Shown: piece by piece, positions 12,286 to 20,391 of the stretch
How positions within the stretch are numbered: the first letter of the stretch is position 1
How the letters are laid out: the number at the start of each line of letters is the position of its first letter
Assembly (NCBI GenBank): GCA_022826505.1
Contig: JAJDUQ010000231.1
Coordinates: 1 to 64,000 of the forward strand
Origin: Gammaproteobacteria bacterium
Lineage (GTDB): Bacteria; Pseudomonadota; Gammaproteobacteria; HK1
Direction of reading: 5' to 3'
Length of the DNA: 64,000 bases
Program-made: the position numbers and the translations under genes
The notes under the pieces: generated by a model
What the model was told of the DNA's origin: nothing
Database searches by the model: none
What the model saw: the letters and a program-made list of their open reading frames with translations, nothing else

Positions 12286-12295
12286 CGTGTACACG
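12286..12295. promoter_or_regulatory. Perfect 10-bp palindrome in divergent promoter region
   Basis: cgtgtacacg lies between the divergent acyl-CoA dehydrogenase and nucleotidyltransferase-HEPN genes, about 60 bases before the latter. Its position would suit a repressor binding site. This is inference only. Confidence 0.3.
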
Positions 12296-12357
12296 TCCGA
12301 CATGCGCATCGCACGAATGCGCGCTACGATTTCGCACCCTCCCCCTGGGACCTGTCG

Positions 12358-13314
12358 ATGAAGGCCGCCACCCATTCGCGCATCAGGCGTACAGCGGTCG
12401 AGGCCGTGGGCTCTATCCCCGGCATCAAGGCCGTGGTGCTGTACGGGTCGAGGGCGCGCGGGACCGCGCGGGCGGCGAGCGACTGGGACATCGCCATCCT
12501 TTCGCATGCGTCGAGCGAGAACGAGCACGCGGCGAGGAGGCTCTTCGACGAGCTCGAACGGGTCCATCCGATCGTGATGAAGCCGGAGTCGATCGAGACG
12601 CACTGCAATACCGGGACCCGCCTCGAGGCGGCGATCGCGCGCCAGGGACAGTTGCTCGCGGGTGAGTGGATCCCGCCGCGATGCCGCAGCGAGGACCTGG
12701 ACGTGACGGCCGAAGACATCGGAGACAACCTCGACATCGCGACGGGCGACGTGCGCAGCGCGTTCGTCGCCCTGTGCGACACGGCGTTCACGGGCAAGAC
12801 CCATGAGCCCAGAATTGTCGAGTACTCACAGCAGGCCGCGGAAACGCTGGCCAAGACCATCATCGCCGGGTTCGGACTCTCGCCGACGGCGGTGCACGAC
12901 CTGAACGCGCTGGCGACACAGCTCGAGAACGCCTACCGCGGGCGCGCCCGTGGCACCGAGGCGCGACGCCGCTTCGCCGCCGCCATCCGAGCGCTCGACG
13001 GCAACACGAAAGCCGCTCACGAGGCCCGCTACCACAAGGGACCGATCGAGGGACCCGCGCGCACGACCGAGCGCATCGCGAACACACTGCGGCTCCAGAC
13101 CGAATGGCTGCGGTGGTACGCGACCCACGATCCCGATATGCGCGTAGCGGCGGTCGCCGCGGGTCGGGACATCGCGGACGCGGCCGGGCTCACCGAAGGG
13201 ATGCGAGGGTTCGATCGGCTCGCCCCCGACCTTCAGGCCCGGGTCCGGGCGTGGGGGGAGGAAGGCCGGTCGATCGCGGACGCGTTCGTATCCGGAATCG
13301 AGAACCGCACGTAG
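12358..13314 (+). CDS. Nucleotidyltransferase-HEPN fusion protein (MNT-HEPN type)
   Basis: A 318-residue protein. Residues 20-50 carry the minimal nucleotidyltransferase signature: GSRARGTARAASDWDIAIL, with G-S at 30-31 and the D-x-D metal pair in DWD. From about residue 118 it has a HEPN-like helical bundle (EYSQQAAETLAKTIIAGFG, then HDLNALATQLE). In MNT-HEPN toxin-antitoxin systems these two domains usually sit on two adjacent genes; the nucleotidyltransferase AMPylates and silences the HEPN RNase. Here they are one polypeptide. I do not see an unambiguous R-x4-6-H RNase motif, so the HEPN half may be inactive or act as substrate-binding domain (as in kanamycin nucleotidyltransferase-like proteins). 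The start has only a weak ribosome site. Confidence 0.7.
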   Translation: MKAATHSRIRRTAVEAVGSIPGIKAVVLYGSRARGTARAASDWDIAILSHASSENEHAARRLFDELERVHPIVMKPESIETHCNTGTRLEAAIARQGQLLAGEWIPPRCRSEDLDVTAEDIGDNLDIATGDVRSAFVALCDTAFTGKTHEPRIVEYSQQAAETLAKTIIAGFGLSPTAVHDLNALATQLENAYRGRARGTEARRRFAAAIRALDGNTKAAHEARYHKGPIEGPARTTERIANTLRLQTEWLRWYATHDPDMRVAAVAAGRDIADAAGLTEGMRGFDRLAPDLQARVRAWGEEGRSIADAFVSGIENRT

Positions 13315-13512
13315 CGATCGTCCCGCCCCCAGCGTCCGCTCATTCGCCCGCCCGGATGGACACGCCGACCGCCACTATCGGTTGTACGCACCTGCGACCG
13401 AGCCAGAGACGTACGGTGGACGAGCCCTGCTCGGACCGAGCTCCGGACCCCGCACCGCGGCAAGCTGCCATACGGCACCAACACCCACGAACGGAATCAA
13501 CGGAGATCGACG

Positions 13513-14292
13513 ATGAGCGAATCACCCCTGAAGGAAATGGCCTCCCACCGCGAGCTGAAGGCCGGCCACTTCGTCTTCGAGTTCGACACCCCGGGAATCG
13601 GGTACATCCTCAAGCACGCGGGCTGCGACTTCACCATCCTCGACACCGAGCACAGCGGCTTCGGAATCGAGACCGTGAGAAGGGTCATGGCCTTCATGCG
13701 CGCCGCCGGACTGCCGACCATCGTGCGTTCGCCCTCGCGGGACTACAAGGACATCGCCCGCACCCTCGACGCCGGTGCCGACGCGGTCATGCTGCCCATG
13801 GTGAGCAACGCCGACGAGGCGAAGTCCATCATCCACTCGATGAAGTACTACCCGGCCGGCGGGCGCGGCGTGATCCTGCGCTCGGCGGTGGACCGCTACA
13901 CGGCGGGGCCGACCATGGAGAAGCTCGCCGCGCAGAACCGCCGCACCATGCTCGTGGTGCAGATCGAGAACGCCGAGGGCGTGGAGAACGCCGAGGCCAT
14001 TGGAGCGCTCGAGGACGTGGACTGCCTGTGGGTCGGCCACTTCGACCTGAGCTGCTCGCTCGGCATCCCCGGCGAGTTCGACCATCCGAAGTTCGTCGAG
14101 GCCATCGACGCCGTCATCACGGCGGGGCGTGCGACGAACACCTCGCTCGGCCGCCTGGTGCCCGACGTCGACACCGGAATCGCGCTCTACAGGCAGGGGT
14201 TCGACTTCATCGCCTACTCGGCCGACGCCTGGGCGCTCGGCGATGCGGTGACGTCCGGCCTGTCCGCCATTCGTGCCGGCTGCGCGGACTGA
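13513..14292 (+). CDS. HpcH/HpaI-family aldolase
   Basis: A 259-residue class II pyruvate aldolase-type protein that cleaves 2-keto-3-deoxy (4-hydroxy-2-oxo) acids to pyruvate plus an aldehyde. Motifs: DTEHSGFGIE (catalytic His region), QIENAEGVEN (metal-binding Glu) and VGHFDLSCSLGIPGEFDHP (metal-binding Asp and the substrate-phosphate-like loop). The gene is 10 bp upstream of a 2-hydroxyacid dehydrogenase gene on the same strand and almost certainly co-transcribed, suggesting one pathway that handles a hydroxy/oxo acid. GGAGATCGACG precedes the ATG. Confidence 0.9.
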   Translation: MSESPLKEMASHRELKAGHFVFEFDTPGIGYILKHAGCDFTILDTEHSGFGIETVRRVMAFMRAAGLPTIVRSPSRDYKDIARTLDAGADAVMLPMVSNADEAKSIIHSMKYYPAGGRGVILRSAVDRYTAGPTMEKLAAQNRRTMLVVQIENAEGVENAEAIGALEDVDCLWVGHFDLSCSLGIPGEFDHPKFVEAIDAVITAGRATNTSLGRLVPDVDTGIALYRQGFDFIAYSADAWALGDAVTSGLSAIRAGCAD

Positions 14293-14302
14293 GGAGCGAG
14301 CC

Positions 14303-15352
14303 ATGTCAGCATTCCGCGTGGCGCTCAGCGCCGACTTCCGCAAGCCCGACGGCAGCCCGAGCTTCCCCGAGTTCGATCTGTCGCCGCTCGAGGACCACCC
14401 CGACATCGACCTGTTCTTCCTGGAACCCGAGCCCGAGATCTCCGCGGCGCAGCTCGCCGACGTCGACGCCCTCATCCTTCTCACGCCACGGGTCGGCGCC
14501 GCAAGCCTGACCCCGAACGGGCGCCTGGCGGTGGTGGCGCGGTTCGGCGTCGGCTACGACAACGTCGACCTCGCGGCGTGCAGCGCCCACGATGTGGCGG
14601 TGGTCATCACCCCGGACGGGGTGCGGCGGCCGGTCGCGGTGTCCATCCTGACGTTCATCCTCGCCCTGTCCGGCAAGCTCTTCGTCAAGGACGCTCTGGC
14701 GCGCCGGGGACCCGCCGGCTGGGCCGAGAAGACCGTGCACAACGGCGTCGGACTGGTGGGCCTCACCCTGGGCTCGGTCGGCATGGGCAACATCGGAGCC
14801 GAGATGTTCCGGCTCGCCCGTCCCCTCGACATGCGCTTCATCGCCCACGACCCCTGCGCCGACCCGGCGCTGGCGGCCGAGTTGGGCGTCTCCCTGACGG
14901 ACCTGGACACGGTATTCCGCGAAGCCGACTTCGTCTGCGTGAACTGTCCGCTCTCGGACGAAACCCACCACCTCGTCGACGCGGACCGTCTGGGACTCAT
15001 GAAGCCGACCGCCTTTCTCGTCAACACGGCACGGGGCCCGATCGTCGACCAGACCGCGCTGACGGAAGCGTTGCGGGAGGGACGGATCGCCGGGGCGGGG
15101 ATCGACGTCTTCGAGCAGGAGCCGCCGGACGCGGACGAACCCCTGCTGGCGCTCGACAACGTCATCGTCACCCCGCACGCGCTGTGCTGGACGGACCAGC
15201 TCTTCGCGGGGAGCGGGGCGGCGGACGTGCGCGCGGCGATGGCCGTGATGGAGGGCCGCGTTCCCGGCGGAATCGTCAACCGGGACGTGGTCGACCGTCC
15301 CGGGTGGAAGGCGAAGCTGGCGGAGTACGCGCGGAAGTTCGGGAGCGGTTGA
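14303..15352 (+). CDS. D-isomer-specific 2-hydroxyacid dehydrogenase
   Basis: A 349-residue NAD(P)-dependent dehydrogenase of the phosphoglycerate dehydrogenase-like superfamily. The nucleotide-binding glycines are seen in GSVGMGNIGAE. The catalytic trio is Arg in VNTARGPIVDQ, Glu in FEQEPPDADEP and His in VTPHALCWTD. The ATG at 14303 follows GAGGAGCGAGCC; an in-frame upstream ATG overlaps the aldolase. It is coupled to the HpcH aldolase gene. The glycine motif is GxxGMGNIG rather than plain GxGxxG, common in this branch. Substrate unknown; glyoxylate/hydroxypyruvate or a sugar-acid derivative is plausible. Confidence 0.88.
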   Translation: MSAFRVALSADFRKPDGSPSFPEFDLSPLEDHPDIDLFFLEPEPEISAAQLADVDALILLTPRVGAASLTPNGRLAVVARFGVGYDNVDLAACSAHDVAVVITPDGVRRPVAVSILTFILALSGKLFVKDALARRGPAGWAEKTVHNGVGLVGLTLGSVGMGNIGAEMFRLARPLDMRFIAHDPCADPALAAELGVSLTDLDTVFREADFVCVNCPLSDETHHLVDADRLGLMKPTAFLVNTARGPIVDQTALTEALREGRIAGAGIDVFEQEPPDADEPLLALDNVIVTPHALCWTDQLFAGSGAADVRAAMAVMEGRVPGGIVNRDVVDRPGWKAKLAEYARKFGSG

Positions 15353-15769
15353 GCGGGACCGGCCAGCTCTCCCCCGGTGCGACGGGCGAATCGAAACTGC
15401 GAAAATGCGTCGTCATTCCGCGAATAGCCTCCTGTCACTATCGCCATCATGTGGACCATTCAGGCTGAGGCGAACCAAGATGCGGAGTGCGCCGTTGATT
15501 CATGTATTGTGTCAACGTGGCCAAGGCAAACATCCCACAAAGGATGTTGCGACACCTGCACGATGCCAAGGCCACTGGCCGGACGCTAACGGCCAAGGCT
15601 TCCAGGCATCGTTGGCATGCCATCCGCTGTGGAGAGGCGAGTCGCTCGGCGCGAGGGATGTCGACTTGGTTTACGTCCTGCAATACCGGCGCTCACGCCC
15701 GACAATTGCGCCGATTTATCGAACGCTGTCCCCATGAGCGGGATTCGACGAGAGATTGAGAGATCGCAA
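15353..15769 (+). other. Intergenic region, island boundary
   Basis: No supported gene. Several open frames of 70-110 codons exist on both strands but lack ribosome sites and resemblance to families. Base composition is visibly less GC-rich than the genes to the left, consistent with a junction to the accessory island that follows. Confidence 0.4.
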
Positions 15770-15895
15770 ATGCCAGTCCATCAGTTCACCTTGATCGTCT
15801 CCGGTCCCGATTTGCAGGAGAAGACGTTGATCGACGCGGTGTTCGAGATCGCGTGTTCCGACCAAACCGGCCCAGAAGCTCTGGCTGGGCTGTGA
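15770..15895 (+). pseudogene. Truncated N-terminus of a small conserved protein
   Basis: An ATG-started frame of 41 codons whose first 30 residues (MPVHQFTLIVSGPDLQEKTL, then IDAVFEIACSD) resemble the N-terminus of a family of small proteins I recall as beginning MPVYxFTLIVxGPDLQ...ALIDALFEAGCDD. Those continue for at least another 40-80 residues, sometimes with a HTH. Here the frame stops soon after the conserved Cys-Ser-Asp and runs into the next gene 7 bases later, so it is most likely the stump of a truncated gene. The resemblance is from memory and not verified. Confidence 0.4.
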
Positions 15896-15902
15896 TGCAA
15901 CG

Positions 15903-17249
15903 ATGACCGGTCGATCCCAGCCTAGGCGCAGCCCGGGAATTCGAAGACCTATCGTCGTCCGGCGGGAGGGAAACCGCCTTCGCTTTGTCGGACGGGTGAA
16001 CGCCCTTGCGCACCGTCAGTTCATGTGGACTCTCCACGAATGCCGCAAGCTCGGCTACCAGGACATCATTCTGGATTTCTCACGGTGCGAGTCGGCATTT
16101 CCAATCGGGATGATTCCGCTGCTTCCGCACACGGACGCGCTTCGACGCGAGGGTGTCGATGTGTCCGTCGAGCTTCCCGGTACCGAACAGCTCGCACGGC
16201 TGTTCCGCAATACCAACTGGGCGCATTTTCTGGAGCCGGAGCGTTATTCGACGAGCGACACGGTGCATGATCGTCACTTGGCGGCTCAGCGTTTCGATGA
16301 CTCCGCCCAGCAGCAACGGCTTGTCAACGAATTCATGGATGTCGTGATGCGCAATTTGACGCTGGAGCGCGATGTCATAGCGGGTCTGGAGTGGTCAATC
16401 AACGAAATCACGGACAACGTGCTCAATCATGCGGAATGCGAAGAAGGCGGAATCGTTCAAGTGAGCACTTTCAGGGAGGCGCGGAAGGTTGCTTTCGGAG
16501 TGGCCGATTCGGGGCAGGGAATCCTGAACTCGCTACGGGAGGGACATCCGAGCCTCCGCAAGGATGCCCAAGCAATCGGTGAGGCGATGAAAGCCGGTGT
16601 GACACGAAATCCCGATGCCGGCCAAGGAAACGGTATCGCAGGCACCTTACGTATTGCAACGATGTCTGGAGGCGCATTCGAAATCACATCAGGACTTGCA
16701 CAGGTTGTCGTTCGGACGGATCCGGCGGACGCACATCCGGATCCTCACTCGGATGCTCAGGTCTACGAAAGAAGGGAGCGACAGAGGCTCCAGGGAACGG
16801 TCGTGTATGCGGAAATCGGTCTTGATGCGAGTTTTCACTTGTCAGATGCGCTTGGATTCTCCGGAGAACCACATCAGCCGGTGGATATCATCGAGTTGCA
16901 GTACGAGACGGAGGGTGGAGACGCCGTGGTGTTGAAACTTCGTGAGGAATCCACAGGGTTCGGATCCAGACCTGCTGGCCGCCAATTGCGCACCAAATGC
17001 ATGAATTTACTGAACGCGGAGCCTTCGAAGCCTCTACTACTGGACTGGACAGCGGTTCCCCTAGTGTCAAGCAGCTTCGCCGACGAGCTTGTCGGTAAGC
17101 TGTTCGCCTCGCTCGGTCCACTTGCGTTCGCCGCGCGGGTGCGTAATGTCGGCATGGAAGCAATGGTCCGCGGCCTCGTTGACAAGGCCATCATGCAGCG
17201 AGCAGCACAAGTGGTCAGTGGTGCAATTGGTGAACGCGACTTCTGCTGA
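15903..17249 (+). CDS. STAS / GHKL-ATPase / DUF4325 (STAS-like) three-domain protein
   Basis: A 448-residue soluble protein with three recognisable parts. Residues about 20-115: a STAS-like fold (DIILDFSRCESAFPIGM). Residues about 135-265: a GHKL (histidine-kinase-like) ATPase with N-box EITDNVLNH (168-176), G1 box DSGQG (202-206) and G2 box GQGNGIAG (240-247). Residues about 300-440: a DUF4325-like STAS domain (LLDWTAVPLVSSSFADELVGKLF). There is no His phosphoacceptor domain, so it is like an anti-sigma/SpoIIAB-type switch rather than a sensor kinase. It starts 7 bp after a truncated small gene and ends 33 bp from the convergent PD-(D/E)XK gene. Role unknown; its position suggests involvement with the R-M locus. 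Confidence 0.72.
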   Translation: MTGRSQPRRSPGIRRPIVVRREGNRLRFVGRVNALAHRQFMWTLHECRKLGYQDIILDFSRCESAFPIGMIPLLPHTDALRREGVDVSVELPGTEQLARLFRNTNWAHFLEPERYSTSDTVHDRHLAAQRFDDSAQQQRLVNEFMDVVMRNLTLERDVIAGLEWSINEITDNVLNHAECEEGGIVQVSTFREARKVAFGVADSGQGILNSLREGHPSLRKDAQAIGEAMKAGVTRNPDAGQGNGIAGTLRIATMSGGAFEITSGLAQVVVRTDPADAHPDPHSDAQVYERRERQRLQGTVVYAEIGLDASFHLSDALGFSGEPHQPVDIIELQYETEGGDAVVLKLREESTGFGSRPAGRQLRTKCMNLLNAEPSKPLLLDWTAVPLVSSSFADELVGKLFASLGPLAFAARVRNVGMEAMVRGLVDKAIMQRAAQVVSGAIGERDFC

Positions 17250-17282
17250 GGCGGCGGAGAATCTTCCCCGTCGATTAGCATC

Positions 17283-18218
17283 CTACGCGAGTCGATCGAC
17301 GATTCGGGAGATCGCTTCGACCACATCGGCCGCTGCCTCCCTGTTCAGCCCGCTCTGTCTCAGGTCTCGTGCCAAGTGACCGAGAATCTCCGCGGGATCT
17401 TTCGCTTCCGCGTGCCGTTTGAAGAACAATATCCAGTGATCGGCCGGAATACCGGCAATCCGCTGCGTCCGCAATGACGAAGTGTAGTCGTCCATGAGAC
17501 CCGCAAGTCGTGCCACCCGACCGAAGTTGTTCCCTCCATCCTTGACCGGCCGGTCTGCGATTCTCGTCTTCGGCGCCGGGTAAGGGCCTACCTCCTCGTC
17601 CAGAGGATTCACCTGCCGCTGGTCCGAGGTGTCGCTCGTCTCCCTAGCGTTCGTCCACCACCAATTGCGGAATTCGGCGACATAGCGAGCCTGTTCGATA
17701 TAGGGCTCGTAGACAACAGGCTCACCCGAAAGAACGTTCTTGAGGTGCCAGGGTACGACCACCAGCAGATCCTGCGGGGCACACGCGGTTGGCGTGACGG
17801 TGTACCTGAAGCTCGGCTCCCTCTCCCGGGAGAGCAGGTACCACCCCTTGAGCTCGATTCCGAGGGCGATCTCTACGGTTCCATCCTGGCCGTGAGCCAG
17901 CAATCTTACGTCCGGAAAGGTCTGTGCCGAACGCACGAATCGGTGCCGAGGCCAGCGATCGTCGGGGTCCCACACCTCCCGGATTCGATTGAGGGTTTCG
18001 ACGACCTGTACTTCGATCGCGCTGCCCAGAACCGCGCTGAGATTGAATAGTTCACCACCGTCGAGACCTTCGATGCGAGTCGCGGTTCGGAAGTAGACCG
18101 GAAGAGCACTGATCGCATCCCTCACATTGCTGACGAGTGTTCCCAGATTGTCCCCTTCGGGAAACACATGTCTCCGCGGCGGTCGTCGCGATGGTGGCTT
18201 CGATCTCCTACGCTTCAC
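17283..18218 (-). CDS. Predicted PD-(D/E)XK restriction endonuclease
   Basis: A 311-residue protein transcribed 60 bp downstream of a DNA methyltransferase gene on the same strand. The nuclease signature is FPDVRLLAH (P102, D103) and, 18 residues on, GIELKGW (E122-x-K124), the classic PD...(D/E)xK spacing. It is followed by a conserved-looking stretch CAPQDLLVVVPWHL and YEPYIEQARYVAEFRNWWW. It would cut DNA at sites left unmethylated by the neighbouring enzyme; no recognition sequence can be read. The start is the GTG at 18218, about 7 bases after GAAGGGGAC. A second GTG lies in the repeat at 18168. Confidence 0.72.
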   Translation of the reverse strand: MKRRRSKPPSRRPPRRHVFPEGDNLGTLVSNVRDAISALPVYFRTATRIEGLDGGELFNLSAVLGSAIEVQVVETLNRIREVWDPDDRWPRHRFVRSAQTFPDVRLLAHGQDGTVEIALGIELKGWYLLSREREPSFRYTVTPTACAPQDLLVVVPWHLKNVLSGEPVVYEPYIEQARYVAEFRNWWWTNARETSDTSDQRQVNPLDEEVGPYPAPKTRIADRPVKDGGNNFGRVARLAGLMDDYTSSLRTQRIAGIPADHWILFFKRHAEAKDPAEILGHLARDLRQSGLNREAAADVVEAISRIVDRLA

Positions 18219-18254
18219 AGATCGTCCCCTTCGGGAAATACATGTCGCTGCGGC
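18145..18254. repeat. Imperfect 36-bp direct repeat at the restriction gene start
   Basis: Copies at 18145-18180 and 18219-18254, 74 bp apart, share the core tccccttcgggaaa and differ at only a handful of positions. The distal copy supplies the GAAGGGGAC ribosome site for the restriction gene; the proximal copy encodes its residues HVFPEGDNL. In the same frame the distal copy would read HVFPEGDDL and then stop. This looks like a local duplication of the gene start, or a pair of protein-binding boxes in the methyltransferase-endonuclease gap. Confidence 0.65.
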
Positions 18255-18278
18255 TGTCCGGCATCCATCGGCGTGACG

Positions 18279-19310
18279 TCACATCCGCAACGGCAACTGA
18301 TCACCTGCGAACCGGCCGGCGAGCCGCTGTTTCGCTAACGACGAAAAGAACGGATCCGGCTCGGCGGCAAAGGCATTCCGGCCCATCTCCACGGCAACGA
18401 CCGACGCGGTACACAGCCCCCCGAACGGCTCCCAGATCGTATCCCCTTCGTTCGAGGCCGCCTTGACGATGCGGCGCATGAACTCCAGCGGTTTCTGATT
18501 CAGGTGCGCAGTCGCGTTCCTTCCAGGGTTGTGCACCCGCGGAGCAACGCGACGGCCATTGCCCCGGTAGCGTTCCGCACCGTTGAGCGGTGGATGCGAC
18601 CAGACATTCGTCAGACCGTGCTCGTGGTGCCATGGATGGCGGAGCCGCGCCCACTGCTTTGGCGTAACGGGGCGTTGGCCGTCAATCGAGTAATAGGGAC
18701 GTCCTGCGGGTTCACCTTGGTCGTTCGCGTAGGCGACGAGCCTGCCCATCATCTCCGCCGGCGGGAAGTACCAGAGCCAGTCCTGGGTGAGGTACTTGCG
18801 AGTGGCGGCGTTCTTCACCCCGCACGCCTCGTTGGCGCGATACAGCGGCATTCCGGTCCGTTGCCATTCCGCGCGCAGCCACTGGCAGGCGGACATCGTG
18901 CCGCTTGGGGTCGTGAACGCAAGCCGTCGCCGGTAGAACGCGCAGACCTCGGTCACAGTCGGCAACCGGCGGATTGTGTCTCCGTTCACGTTGCCGGCGA
19001 TGTGGCTAATCCCCTTGTCCCACAGAATCGTCTGTACGTACTCCCAACCTTCCCGCGCCAGAAGGGGATGCACGGTTGCCCAGCCGATCTCGGTGTTCCA
19101 GAACCAAAGCGTCGTGGCCGGGTGTGCGTGCTTCGACCATGCAACGACGTGTTCGGCGTACCACTCTTCCAGTCCTTCCGGGGTTCGGGGGTCGCCCGGG
19201 AACCCGCCCACACCATATGCACCGTCGGACACGATCAGATCCGGGGATTCCCATTCGCCGTAGGCCTCCTCGGCCGGACCCCGATACAATTTGCCACGCC
19301 CCTTCAACAC
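18279..19310 (-). CDS. DNA methyltransferase (N4-cytosine/N6-adenine type)
   Basis: An amino-methyltransferase of the N4/N6 DNA methylase class using S-adenosylmethionine. The catalytic motif IV is SDGAYGVGGFPGDP, in place of the common (D/N/S)PP(Y/F). The SAM-binding part is C-terminal: LNQKPLEFMRRIVKAA, then DTIWEPFGGLCTASVVAVEMGRNAFAAEPD, equivalent to the D-P-F-x-G-x-G-T pattern. This motif order is the beta-class permutation. I choose the GTG at 19310; the frame is open to a GTG at 19442, but that extension reads like noncoding sequence. It lies upstream of the PD-(D/E)XK gene: together a probable type II R-M pair. Confidence 0.82.
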   Translation of the reverse strand: MLKGRGKLYRGPAEEAYGEWESPDLIVSDGAYGVGGFPGDPRTPEGLEEWYAEHVVAWSKHAHPATTLWFWNTEIGWATVHPLLAREGWEYVQTILWDKGISHIAGNVNGDTIRRLPTVTEVCAFYRRRLAFTTPSGTMSACQWLRAEWQRTGMPLYRANEACGVKNAATRKYLTQDWLWYFPPAEMMGRLVAYANDQGEPAGRPYYSIDGQRPVTPKQWARLRHPWHHEHGLTNVWSHPPLNGAERYRGNGRRVAPRVHNPGRNATAHLNQKPLEFMRRIVKAASNEGDTIWEPFGGLCTASVVAVEMGRNAFAAEPDPFFSSLAKQRLAGRFAGDQLPLRM

Positions 19311-19442
19311 TGCGAGATGTGCTCCATCAGTGGCCCCGGAACCGCAACGGGATGGGATCGCATTGTCGCACACGCTCCGCCCGACGCCATGTATCTCAGG
19401 GCGCGGCTCCCGTAGGTCGCTGTCTGATTGAACAGGCTCCAC

Positions 19443-19698
19443 AGGGCCGTCAAGGCGTAGCCCTGCGTCTGCTCCGCGCGTCCTCCGCCCCGGGTGGAAG
19501 GCACGGCTCGTCGGCTACGAGCGAGAATTTGGCGGCGGCTGATCGGGGGCGCCGGGGGCAACGGCGCGCCCGGCCCGCTCACAGCCCAGTCCGGGACGGT
19601 GGCGCGATGCCGGCCTGTGACACAGCCGGAATCGTCCCCAATATCAGCAATCCTCCCCTTCGAAGAGCTCGACAATCGAGGAGTAGTGTATGTTCGCA
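19443..19698. other. Intergenic region before the broken vapBC locus
   Basis: No recognised gene. The stretch near 19545-19580 is very GC-rich and non-coding in appearance; AT content rises towards 19680-19710, where the vapB promoter is expected. Confidence 0.4.
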
Positions 19699-19708
19699 AT
19701 GTATACAT
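19699..19708. promoter_or_regulatory. Palindromic vapB operator candidate
   Basis: atgtatacat is a perfect 10-bp palindrome 17 bases before the antitoxin start, within an AT-richer patch. VapB-type proteins repress by binding palindromes over their own promoter; the site is a good candidate by position. Confidence 0.4.
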
Positions 19709-19725
19709 CGTTTTGGAGACGCAAG

Positions 19726-19962
19726 ATGGTGCGAACGCAAATCTATCTGACCGAGCGTCAGCTTGACGAGCTTGCCGCCATCGCCAGGCAGCGCAGCACT
19801 CGGCAAAGCGAGGTGATCCCCGAGGCCGTCGACCGCTTCATCGAGTAGCGAAGCCGTCAGGGCCGAGAACACACCTTGCGCGAGACCGCCGGGATCTGGA
19901 GCGATCGACCCGACGCCCCCGACAACGAGGCGATTCGAGGGGCATGGGAGCAAGGCTGGGTC
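19726..19962 (+). pseudogene. VapB-like ribbon-helix-helix antitoxin, broken by an in-frame TAG
   Basis: The ATG at 19726 opens a typical antitoxin (MVRTQIYLTERQLDELAAIA...SEVIPEAVDRFIE), but a TAG at 19846-19848 stops it after 40 residues. The same frame then continues without another stop: RSRQGREHTLRETAGIWSDR, then NEAIRGAWEQGW. This matches the C-terminal toxin-binding tail I know from this antitoxin family. A C-to-T change of a CAG codon would explain the stop. The DNA-binding half could still be made, so autoregulation may survive while toxin neutralisation would not. Confidence 0.78.
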
Positions 19963-20355
19963 GTGCCGAAGCCCGTCCTGGTCGACACCGACGTTCTGAT
20001 CGACTTCCTGCGCGGACACGAGCAGGGCGTGTTCTTCGTCAACCTTGCGTCGGATCGGATCATCCTCTTGTCCATCGTCGTCGCGGAGTTGTACGCAGGG
20101 GTAAGGGGCGGAGAGGGCGACTCGGAACAACGCACGCTGGACAGATTTCTGTCGTAGTTCCGCATCGTTCACGTCACCGCCGGGACTGCGAGACTCGGTG
20201 GGCTCTACAAGCGCGACTATGGAAAGTCGCACGGGATCAGCCTTGCGGATGCAGTCGTGGCGGCGACCACGACCCTGGAGAATGCGGATATGAAGACGCT
20301 CAACGTCAAGCACTACCCCATGTTCAACGCGCTGGAACCGGCCTATCGGAAGTGA
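19963..20355 (+). pseudogene. VapC PIN-domain toxin, broken by an in-frame TAG
   Basis: From a GTG at 19963 the frame gives VDTDVLIDFLRG (first PIN Asp) and SIVVAELYAGVRGGEG (PIN Glu), then a TAG at 20155-20157. It resumes in the same frame as FRIVHVTAG and then KSHGISLADAVVAATT (third PIN Asp), ending at a TGA at 20353-20355. Total length is 130 residues, normal for VapC. With the amber codon the RNase would lack its third acidic residue and be inactive. Toxin and antitoxin are fused in one frame without an intervening native stop. Confidence 0.78.
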
Positions 20356-20391
20356 CCTGAAGCGCAATCAGTCATCCCGTAGCGCAAGCCC

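Noticed and set aside
15502-15759. 85-residue plus-strand ORF in the island boundary
   Set aside because: No ribosome site, no resemblance, and overlapping frames on both strands are equally open.
19726-20355. TAG recoding (amber read as an amino acid) to rescue vapBC
   Set aside because: TAG is used as an ordinary terminal stop elsewhere in the window (for example the amine oxidase gene and the Phd antitoxin gene), so general recoding is unlikely; simple decay is preferred.
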